Positions 1 through 6,857 of a DNA stretch of 64,000 nucleotides are shown piece by piece. The notes under the pieces were generated by a model. That model did no database searches and was not told the DNA's origin. It saw only the letters and a list, made by a program, of their open reading frames with translations. The position numbers were made by a program, and so were the translations under genes. Within the stretch, counting starts at the first letter, position 1; the number at the start of each line of letters is the position of its first letter. The stretch comes from JADLHS01 sp964594985 (GTDB lineage Bacteria; Verrucomicrobiota; Verrucomicrobiia; Limisphaerales; JADLHS01), in NCBI GenBank assembly GCA_964594985.1, contig CAZQNQ010000020.1, positions 42,222 to 106,221 of the forward strand, written 5' to 3'.

Positions 1-1
1 C

Positions 2-823
2 GAGGAGAATGTGCGCGGGGAAGACGTGTTCGTGGTCCAGCCAACGTCGCCGCCGACGAATCACAACTTGATGGAACTGTTCATCATGATGGATGCGTTG
101 CGCCGTTCGAGTGCGCATCGCATCACCGCAGTGATGCCGTTTTACGGCTACGCCCGGCAGGATCGCAAAGACCAACCGCGCGTTCCTATCACCGCCAAGC
201 TCGTGGCAAACCTCGTCGTGGCCGCTGGTGCGAATCGGTTGCTGACGATGGATTTGCACGCGCAGCAGATCCAGGGCTTCTTCGATATTCCCGTGGATCA
301 TCTCTACGCGGCTCCGGTCATTTACGAGTGTCTGCAAAAGAAGCGTCTCAAAGATCTGGTTGTGGTAAGTCCGGACGTGGGCGGATTGAAGATGGCTTAC
401 GCCTATTCGCAGTATCTTGATTCCGACCTGGCGATCATTGCCAAACGCCGCAAGAGCGCGACGGAAGTGGAATCCACCGCCATCATCGGTGAAGTGAAGG
501 GGAAAAATGTTCTGCTCGTGGATGATCTGACCGAAACCGCCGGGACACTCACCAAAGGGGCGGAATTGCTCAAGAAAAAGGGGGCGAAAAGCATCATCGC
601 CTGTGTTTCCCACGCCATTTTGGGCCAGACCGGCATCGAAAGATTGCGTAAATCGGCGATTGACGAGCTAATCACAACTGATACAGTCATCCGCCCTACG
701 ATTCGGGGCGTGAACATAACCACGTTGTCGGTCGCGGGACTATTGGGCGAAGCCATCAAACGAATTCACAGTAATTCGTCGGTGACTTCGCTGTTTGAGT
801 CAAAGGGCGGGCGCACCAGTTAG
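2..823 (+). CDS. prs: Ribose-phosphate pyrophosphokinase, 5'-partial
   Basis: Makes PRPP from ribose 5-phosphate and ATP for nucleotide, His and Trp synthesis in the cytoplasm. The frame is open to the window edge. Its first residues (EENVRGEDVFVVQPT) fall about 45-50 residues into a normal ~315-aa enzyme, so the true start lies upstream and the GTG at 11 is an internal Val. Visible family landmarks are the TSPPTNHNLMEL segment, DLHAQQIQGFFDIPVDHL, the KRR catalytic loop and the ribose-phosphate loop VDDLTETAGT. It heads a run of translation genes (rplY, pth, rpsF, ssb, rplI), and the prs-ctc-pth order is widely conserved. The segment after SPD (VGGLKMAYAYS) departs from the common GGVxRAR form. 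Confidence 0.96.
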   Translation, partial: EENVRGEDVFVVQPTSPPTNHNLMELFIMMDALRRSSAHRITAVMPFYGYARQDRKDQPRVPITAKLVANLVVAAGANRLLTMDLHAQQIQGFFDIPVDHLYAAPVIYECLQKKRLKDLVVVSPDVGGLKMAYAYSQYLDSDLAIIAKRRKSATEVESTAIIGEVKGKNVLLVDDLTETAGTLTKGAELLKKKGAKSIIACVSHAILGQTGIERLRKSAIDELITTDTVIRPTIRGVNITTLSVAGLLGEAIKRIHSNSSVTSLFESKGGRTS

Positions 824-846
824 TGCGGTTGCCAGAAATTTTTGCC

Positions 847-1575
847 ATGAAATCAGTTCCATTGAATGCATTTGTGCGCTCCGTCAACGGACGCGCTGAA
901 GTCAAAAAACTCCGCGACACGGGCCGGGTCCCGGCTACGATCTATGGTCGCTTGAACAAGCCTGAGAATCTCGAGCTGATCGCCCGGGAAATGAGCGATC
1001 TGATCAAGCACTCACTTTCCGAGAACATTCTCGTGGACCTCGCAGTGGACAAGACGAAGCGCCTCGCGCTTGTTCAGGAAGTCCAGCACCACCCGCTCAA
1101 CCAGAAAGTGCTGCATGTGGATTTCCATGAAGTCGCCGAGAATGAATTGGTCACCGTCATGGTGCCGGTGGAAACCACGGGTGAAGCCGTGGGCGTCAAG
1201 ACCGGTGGCGGGGTGCTCGAGCACATTACTTTCAAACTCAAGGTGCGCGCGTTGCCGAAGAATCTGCCGGAACAGATTTTGATTGATGTCAGCGCGCTCG
1301 ATGTCGGCAAGTCCATTCACCTCGGTGAAATCAAAGCGCCGGAAGGCGTGGAGATCATGGGCAAGAAGAGCACCACGGTGGTCGCTGTCGCGATGCCGAA
1401 GACCGAAGTCGAGGCGGTTCCTGCCGAAGGCGCTGCTGCCGCCGACGTCGAAATGACGAAGGAGAAGAAGGAAGAAGGCGCCGAAGGCGCCGCGAAGGCC
1501 GCGCCGGCCAAGGGCGACGCCAAGGCTGCGGCTCCGGCAAAGGACGCGAAAGCGGCCGCTCCGGCGAAGAAGTGA
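847..1575 (+). CDS. rplY: 50S ribosomal protein L25, Ctc/TL5-type
   Basis: Binds 5S rRNA in the large subunit. The 242-aa product starts at ATG 847 (MKSVPLNAFVR), preferred to the in-frame GTG at 823, which overlaps the prs stop. Residues 1-95 are the L25 domain (RVPATIYGR) and residues ~95-185 the beta-rich TL5/CTC extension. The last ~55 residues are a low-complexity Ala/Lys/Glu tail. A similar tail is seen on L9 in this window, so charged disordered tails on ribosomal proteins seem a habit of this genome. It sits between prs and pth. Confidence 0.95.
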   Translation: MKSVPLNAFVRSVNGRAEVKKLRDTGRVPATIYGRLNKPENLELIAREMSDLIKHSLSENILVDLAVDKTKRLALVQEVQHHPLNQKVLHVDFHEVAENELVTVMVPVETTGEAVGVKTGGGVLEHITFKLKVRALPKNLPEQILIDVSALDVGKSIHLGEIKAPEGVEIMGKKSTTVVAVAMPKTEVEAVPAEGAAAADVEMTKEKKEEGAEGAAKAAPAKGDAKAAAPAKDAKAAAPAKK

Positions 1576-1623
1576 TTTGGGCCGCGGTTCGCCTTCGGGT
1601 GAACCGCTGTTTCCATCCCGCGC

Positions 1624-2232
1624 ATGGAAGATCGGCATCTCATCGTGGGGTTGGGAAATCCGGGCGCGGAGTACGCGAAGACGCGGCACAACGCCGGATT
1701 CATGCTCGTGGGATTGCTGGCCAAAAGCTGGCGGGCCGATTGGAACAACGAGAAAAAGTTTCAATCGCGCCTTGCGAAGACGGAACGGGACGGCAAGCCA
1801 TTGGTGTTGTGCGAGCCGCAGACGTTCATGAATCTGAGCGGGGAAGCGGTTGGAGCATTGGTGAAGTTTTATCAGTTGCCGCTGAACAGGTTGGTCGTGG
1901 CGGTGGACGATGCGGATTTGCCACTCGGAGAAATCCGGTTGCGACCCAGTGGCAGCAGTGGTGGACATCACGGTCTGGAGTCCATCGAACAGCATCTTGG
2001 TTCGCGCGAATATGCGCGCTTGCGGATCGGTATTGGACGTAAAGACAGCCGGCGCGAAATTGTCGGCCATGTGCTGGGAAAGTTGAGCGTAGCCGAGATG
2101 GCGCTGATGGAAAAAGTTTTGGCCCGCGCGGCGGAGCAGGTGGAATGCTGGCTGGCGCACGGGTTGCCGAAAGCGATGAGTCAATTTAACGGAGTCGTCG
2201 AAGACTCCAACAACGAAGGAACGAAGCAGTGA
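1624..2232 (+). CDS. pth: Peptidyl-tRNA hydrolase
   Basis: Cleaves peptidyl-tRNA released from stalled ribosomes. The 202-aa product has the family N-terminus LIVGLGNPGAEYAKTRHNAG with the catalytic His, the TFMNLSG motif with its substrate-binding Asn, and DDADLPLG with the catalytic-site Asp. In the usual GGHNG motif the Asn is His (GGHHGLES), a change at a position that normally contacts substrate. The stop overlaps the rpsF start by 4 nt (GTGA), implying translational coupling. Confidence 0.95.
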   Translation: MEDRHLIVGLGNPGAEYAKTRHNAGFMLVGLLAKSWRADWNNEKKFQSRLAKTERDGKPLVLCEPQTFMNLSGEAVGALVKFYQLPLNRLVVAVDDADLPLGEIRLRPSGSSGGHHGLESIEQHLGSREYARLRIGIGRKDSRREIVGHVLGKLSVAEMALMEKVLARAAEQVECWLAHGLPKAMSQFNGVVEDSNNEGTKQ

Positions 2233-2534
2233 AACGATACGAAGGTTTGTTCATCTTGAACACGGCAGGCAAGGAAGAAGGCATCAAAGACGCCCTCGAC
2301 AAAATCTCTGCCGACATCACCGCCGCGGGCGGTAAAATCGAAACCGTCCAGAAGATGGAGCGCAAGCCCTTCTCCCGCGTGGCCGACAAACGGCACACCG
2401 CCGGTTTCTACGCCAATATCATCTTCACCAGCGCGCCCGCGGTGATCGCCGCGTTGCGCAGCAAGTTCTCGCTGAACGAAGAAGTGTTCCGCGTGGTGTT
2501 CACCAATTCGCCCGAGCCTAAGCCCGCCAAATAA
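2229..2534 (+). CDS. rpsF: 30S ribosomal protein S6
   Basis: Primary binder of the 30S platform with S18. The 101-aa product has the S6 N-terminus (MKRYEGLFILN) and C-terminal FRVVFTNSP. The start is GTG 2229, overlapping pth by four bases. The classical rpsF-ssb-rplI arrangement follows, but no rpsR (S18) lies between ssb and rplI as it does in many bacteria. Confidence 0.95.
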   Translation: MKRYEGLFILNTAGKEEGIKDALDKISADITAAGGKIETVQKMERKPFSRVADKRHTAGFYANIIFTSAPAVIAALRSKFSLNEEVFRVVFTNSPEPKPAK

Positions 2535-2555
2535 TTTTTCCAACCACTCCGGTTT

Positions 2556-3011
2556 ATGGCCAGCTTCAACAAAGTCATCCTCGTCGGAAATCTGACGCGC
2601 GATCCCGAATTGCGCTACACGCCCAAGGGGACGGCCATTGCGAAGATTGGCGTCGCCGTGAACCGGGTCTGGACGAACGAAGCCGGCGAGAAGAAGGAAG
2701 AAGTCACCTTCGTGGACGTGGATGTGTTTGGTCGCACGGCGGAAAACGTCGGGCAATACATGCGCAAAGGCCGCCCGATCCTCATCGAAGGCCGCCTGCG
2801 GCTGGATCAATGGGACGACAAACAGACCGGGCAGAAGAAGAGCAAGCTCGGGGTCGTTGCGGAGACCGTGCAATTTCTCGGTAGCCCCACTGGTGGTGGT
2901 GAAGGCGGCGCAGCCCCAGCATCCACCCGTCGTGCCGCCCCCGCTGCCGCGCCTGCCGGCGAACCCCTCGAAGGCGACGGTCCGCCCGAGAGTGACGACG
3001 TTCCATTCTGA
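2556..3011 (+). CDS. ssb: Single-stranded DNA-binding protein
   Basis: Coats ssDNA in replication, recombination and repair. The 151-aa product has an OB-fold at residues 1-110 (NKVILVGNLTRDPELRYTP). It has an Ala/Pro/Gly-rich linker and the acidic tip DDVPF that recruits partner proteins. It lies 21 nt after rpsF in the same operon. Confidence 0.96.
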   Translation: MASFNKVILVGNLTRDPELRYTPKGTAIAKIGVAVNRVWTNEAGEKKEEVTFVDVDVFGRTAENVGQYMRKGRPILIEGRLRLDQWDDKQTGQKKSKLGVVAETVQFLGSPTGGGEGGAAPASTRRAAPAAAPAGEPLEGDGPPESDDVPF

Positions 3012-3066
3012 CGAACCAGAGAGTTCGCCTCTCAACTATCCACTCGCAACCAGCAACTAATTTTTT

Positions 3067-3684
3067 ATGGCAAAGACAGAAGTCATTCTCACACATAACA
3101 TCGTCGGTCTCGGCGGTGAATCCGATCAGGTCCGCGTCGCCGCCGGCTACGCGCGCAACTACCTCTTTCCGCAGCGGCTCGCGATTCCGTTGAGCGCCGG
3201 CAACAAGCGCCGCCTCGAAGCGTTGCGCCAGCGCCGGGCCGAACGCGAAGCCCACGAGTTCAACACCATGACCGAACTCTCGAAGGGGCTGGCCAAGCTG
3301 GTGTGCGTCGTGAAGGTCAAGGCGGGCGAAGATGGCAAGATGTTTGGCGCCGTCACCGCGGGCATGATCGCCGACGAACTCAAGCATCAGTTCGATGTCT
3401 CGCTCGACAAGCGCAAGATTCATCTCGATCACCCGATCAAGACCCTCGGCGAATACGAAGTGGAACTGCACCTCCAGGCCGAAGTCAAAGGCACCCTCAA
3501 GGTCCGCGTCGAAAGCACCACTCCGGTGGCTGCTCCAGCCGTTGAAGCCGCTGATGAAGCGCCCAAGACTGAAAAACGTGGCAAGCGCACTGAGAAGGTG
3601 GAAGCTGCCGCTGAAGAAAAACCCAAGGCCGCCAAAGCCGAGAAAGCTCCCAAGGCTGAGAAGAAGGCCAAGAAGGCTGAGTAA
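3067..3684 (+). CDS. rplI: 50S ribosomal protein L9 with charged C-terminal tail
   Basis: Large-subunit protein near L1. Residues 1-148 match L9 in length and motif (VILTHNIVGLGGESDQVRVAAGYARNYL). About 57 further residues are almost only Lys, Ala, Glu and Pro. Start ATG 3067. Last gene of the prs operon, followed within 20 nt by a strong hairpin terminator. Confidence 0.95.
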   Translation: MAKTEVILTHNIVGLGGESDQVRVAAGYARNYLFPQRLAIPLSAGNKRRLEALRQRRAEREAHEFNTMTELSKGLAKLVCVVKVKAGEDGKMFGAVTAGMIADELKHQFDVSLDKRKIHLDHPIKTLGEYEVELHLQAEVKGTLKVRVESTTPVAAPAVEAADEAPKTEKRGKRTEKVEAAAEEKPKAAKAEKAPKAEKKAKKAE

Positions 3685-3702
3685 GCTAAATCTCGAAATT
3701 TC

Positions 3703-3731
3703 AAAGCCACGGTGCAAGCCGTGGCTTTTTG
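3703..3731 (+). terminator. Intrinsic terminator of the prs-rplI operon
   Basis: A 10-bp perfect stem (AAAGCCACGG / CCGTGGCTTT, 6-nt loop) is followed by a T run. It begins 18 nt after the rplI stop. Confidence 0.9.
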
Positions 3732-3881
3732 TTTGGCATGGGTGAGATTTGTGGGTGGACGGCTGACTGGTCGGAGGCCAAGAATATCCATGCACCGGCC
3801 AAGGATTGTCATTCTGAAGCAAGCTGGTTGCGGATATAGTTGCGTTCGAAATCTACCACCGGCAATTTTCTCCGGTCCACC

Positions 3882-4946
3882 ATGACGCGCGCGAGCAACA
3901 CAACCAGCAAAAGTCATCGGCCGCTTGGCAACACCGGCCTGGCTGTGCCGCCGGTCATCTTCGGCACCAGTTGCCTGGGGAATCTCTACGAAGTCGTCGC
4001 GGACGAAACCAAACTCGCCATCGTGGCGGAGATCATCCAGCACTCACCTGCGCCGGCGGTGTTTGATTCCGCTGGGAAGTATGGCGCAGGCCTGGCGTTG
4101 GAAGTCATCGGCAATGCCCTTCGCAAGCTGGGCGTGCCGCAATCGCAGGTCGTCATCAGCAACAAGCTCGGTTGGTATCGCGTTCCGTTGCGCGGGCCGG
4201 AGCCGACCTTTGAGCGAGGCGTCTGGGCGGGCATTCAGCACGATGCCGAATCGCGCATCAGTTACGAGGGAATCCTGCAATGTTACGAGCAGGGCTGCGG
4301 GTTGCTTGGCACGGGCTACACGTCACAGGTGGTTTCGGTCCACGATCCGGACGAATTTCTGGCGGCGGCAAAAAATCCCGATGGGCGTCAGCGTCGGTTT
4401 GCCGACGTGTTGGGCGCTTATCGCGCGTTGTTTGAACTGAAGTGCCGGGGTGTGGTGAAAGCGGTAGGCATCGGCTCGAAAGACTGGCGCGTCATCCGCG
4501 AAATCTCGGAACACGTCGCGCTCGATTGGGTGATGTTCGCGTGCAGTCTCACGGTCTATTCGCATCCGCCGGAGTTGCTGGAGTTCATCGCACAACTGCA
4601 GGCGCGTGGTGTAGGCATGATTAATTCGGCGGTGTTTCATGCGGGTTTTCTAACGGGCGGGGCGTGGTTTGATTACCGTAAACCTGATCCTGCGAAGGAG
4701 GCGGATTTGTTTGTCTGGCGCGACAAGTTTCTCGCGGCGTGTCAAAAGTTTGACGTCAACCCCGCCGATGTCTGTGTGCAGTTTGGTCTCGCCGTGCCGG
4801 GCGTGGTTTCGGTGGCGCTCAACACGGGCAAGCCGGAACGCATCAGGGATAACGTCGCCAGTGCGGTAAATCCGATTCCCACTGCGCTCTGGACGGCGTT
4901 GAAAGACGAAGGTTTGTTGCGCCGAGATTTTCCGTATCTTGGTTGA
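3882..4946 (+). CDS. Aldo/keto reductase, L-fucose-dehydrogenase-like
   Basis: Predicted cytosolic NAD(P)-dependent sugar dehydrogenase oxidising an aldose such as L-fucose to its lactone. The 354-aa TIM barrel shows the AKR entry RPLGNTGLAVPPVIFGTSCLGN, an active-site region DSAGKYG and the lysine strand VVISNKLGW. ATG 3882 is preferred to an upstream TTG at 3840. It is 3 nt from a fuconolactonase-like gene, which is in turn ATGA-coupled to an alcohol dehydrogenase, so the substrate is inferred from this operon. D-threo-aldose dehydrogenase or pyridoxal dehydrogenase are close alternatives. Confidence 0.82.
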   Translation: MTRASNTTSKSHRPLGNTGLAVPPVIFGTSCLGNLYEVVADETKLAIVAEIIQHSPAPAVFDSAGKYGAGLALEVIGNALRKLGVPQSQVVISNKLGWYRVPLRGPEPTFERGVWAGIQHDAESRISYEGILQCYEQGCGLLGTGYTSQVVSVHDPDEFLAAAKNPDGRQRRFADVLGAYRALFELKCRGVVKAVGIGSKDWRVIREISEHVALDWVMFACSLTVYSHPPELLEFIAQLQARGVGMINSAVFHAGFLTGGAWFDYRKPDPAKEADLFVWRDKFLAACQKFDVNPADVCVQFGLAVPGVVSVALNTGKPERIRDNVASAVNPIPTALWTALKDEGLLRRDFPYLG

Positions 4947-4949
4947 ACC

Positions 4950-5777
4950 ATGAAGATTGATTCCCACCATCATTTTTGGAGTTACGATCCGGTTGAATAC
5001 GGCTGGATTGATGACGCGATGAAGGCCATCCGGCGCGACTTTCTGCCGGAACATCTGCGGGCGGAGATTGCCAGCGTGGGCGTGGACGGCGTGGTGTCCG
5101 TGCAGGCGCGGCAGAATCTGGCGGAGACGCAATGGCTGTTGGACTTCGCGACGCAGAACGATTTCATCAAAGGCGTTGTTGGCTGGGTGGAACTGGTTTC
5201 ACCCACCGTCGGAGCAGAGCTGGAACGATTCGCGGCGAACCCAAAATTGAAATCGGTTCGTCATGTGGTCCAAGGCGAGCCGGACGACAATTTCATCCTG
5301 CAGGCGGATTTCAATCGCGGCATCCGTGAGTTGCAGCGGTTCAACCTTGCCTACGACATCCTGATTTTTGAGCGACATCTGCCGCTGACGATTCGGTTCG
5401 TGGATGCGCATCCGAATCAAGTGTTCGTGCTCGATCACATCGCCAAGCCGCACATCAGGGACGGCGCGTTTGAGCCGTGGCACAAGAATCTTCGCGAACT
5501 GGCAAAGCGCCCGAATGTATATTGCAAGGCATCCGGCCTGGTGACGGAGGCGGATTTTGCGACGTGGACCGAGCCGCAGTTGCAGCGTTACTTCGAGGCG
5601 GCGTTGGAGGCGTTCGGGCCGAAACGACTGATGTTCGGTTCGGACTGGCCGGTGTGTCTGGTGGCGTGCGGCTATGCGCGCTGGCATCAGTTGGTCTCCG
5701 GTTGGATCAGCAACCTTTCGCCCGCAGAGCAGGACCGCATCCTCGGCGGCACAGCGATCGAAGCTTACAAATTATGA
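4950..5777 (+). CDS. Amidohydrolase, L-fuconolactonase/rhamnonolactonase-like
   Basis: Predicted to open the sugar lactone made by the preceding reductase. The 275-aa metal-dependent hydrolase (COG3618 type) begins MKIDSHHHFWSYDP with the metal-binding His pair. It carries DHIAKPHIRDG in the middle and ends with the strand FGSDWPVC. It starts 3 nt after the reductase stop and overlaps the next start by ATGA. The exact lactone cannot be read from sequence. Confidence 0.85.
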   Translation: MKIDSHHHFWSYDPVEYGWIDDAMKAIRRDFLPEHLRAEIASVGVDGVVSVQARQNLAETQWLLDFATQNDFIKGVVGWVELVSPTVGAELERFAANPKLKSVRHVVQGEPDDNFILQADFNRGIRELQRFNLAYDILIFERHLPLTIRFVDAHPNQVFVLDHIAKPHIRDGAFEPWHKNLRELAKRPNVYCKASGLVTEADFATWTEPQLQRYFEAALEAFGPKRLMFGSDWPVCLVACGYARWHQLVSGWISNLSPAEQDRILGGTAIEAYKL

Positions 5778-6793
5778 AAGCCCTCGTGATTTCTGAAACT
5801 GGCAAGACCAGTTACATCGAACGTCCGCAGCCCAAGCCTGAACCCGGCGAGGTGTTGTTGCAGATCAAACGCCTCGGCTATTGTGGCACCGACCTGAACA
5901 CGTTTCGTGGTTTCAATCCACTCGTGACGTATCCGCGCATCCCCGGTCATGAAATCGCCGCCGTCATTGCGGAAATTACACCGGGCGTGCCCGCGCAATT
6001 CCAAGTCGGACAGGAAACGACGGTGTTACCATACACGACGTGCGGCAAATGTCCGTCGTGCCGGAGTGGCCGCGTGAATGCCTGTCGCAGCAACCAAACC
6101 CTCGGCGTGCAACGCGACGGCGCGTTCACGGAATTCATCGCCGTGCCGTGGGAAAAGTTGGTGCGCTCGGAGAAGTTGTCGCTCGCCGAGCATGCGTTGG
6201 TCGAGCCGTTGAGCGTGGGTTTTCATGCGGTGGATCGGGGGCGGGTGACGAGTGCTGACACGGTGCTGGTATTCGGTTGCGGCATGATCGGACTGGGCGC
6301 GATCAGCGGCGCGGCGTTGCTGCGCGATGCACGGGTCATCGCTGTGGACGTGGACGATGCAAAGCTCGCGCTGGCGAAGAAGGCCGGCGCGGCGGAGACA
6401 ATCAACTCCAAGAGCGAAAATCTGCACGACAAGTTGCAGACATTGACCAACGGTGACGGGCCGGGCGTGGTGATCGAGGCGGTGGGCTTGCCCGCAACGT
6501 TCCGTGCGGCGGTGGATGAGGTGTCGTTCGCGGGGCGCGTGGTTTACATCGGTTACGCCAAGGAGGCGGTGAGTTACGAGACGAAGTATTTTGTGATGAA
6601 GGAGCTCGACATCCACGGTTCGCGCAACGCGACGATGCAGAACTTTGCCGATGTGATCAAGGTGCTGGAGTCCGGGCGCTATCCGGTGGCGGAAACCATC
6701 ACGCGCTGTGTGCCCTTTGCGGAAGCCGGGGCGGCGCTGGCGGGTTGGGCGGGTGATCCTGGTCGCGTGACGAAGATTCATATCGAGCTTTGA
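5774..6793 (+). CDS. Zinc-dependent alcohol dehydrogenase (MDR family)
   Basis: NAD(P)-dependent polyol or sugar-acid dehydrogenase, 339 aa. Catalytic-zinc residues are in GYCGTD and GHE. The structural-zinc Cys set is CGKCPSCRSGRVNAC, and the nucleotide-binding turn is FGCGMIGLGA. The start is ATG 5774, coupled by ATGA to the lactonase; a longer open frame reaching 5477 is antisense-like read-through of that gene. By context it may oxidise a later intermediate of L-fucose or L-rhamnose oxidation. L-gulonate, galactitol or sorbitol activities are plausible alternatives. Confidence 0.86.
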   Translation: MKALVISETGKTSYIERPQPKPEPGEVLLQIKRLGYCGTDLNTFRGFNPLVTYPRIPGHEIAAVIAEITPGVPAQFQVGQETTVLPYTTCGKCPSCRSGRVNACRSNQTLGVQRDGAFTEFIAVPWEKLVRSEKLSLAEHALVEPLSVGFHAVDRGRVTSADTVLVFGCGMIGLGAISGAALLRDARVIAVDVDDAKLALAKKAGAAETINSKSENLHDKLQTLTNGDGPGVVIEAVGLPATFRAAVDEVSFAGRVVYIGYAKEAVSYETKYFVMKELDIHGSRNATMQNFADVIKVLESGRYPVAETITRCVPFAEAGAALAGWAGDPGRVTKIHIEL

Positions 6794-6857
6794 GGCGAAA
6801 GGGAGTTTGGGAACTTCAGATTGTGGGAAAGAGGGTGCTTTGCCACCATGTCGGCAT

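Noticed and set aside
5477..5773. N-terminal extension of the alcohol dehydrogenase
   Set aside because: Overlaps the lactonase coding sequence out of frame; ATG 5774 gives a normal-length enzyme with ATGA coupling.
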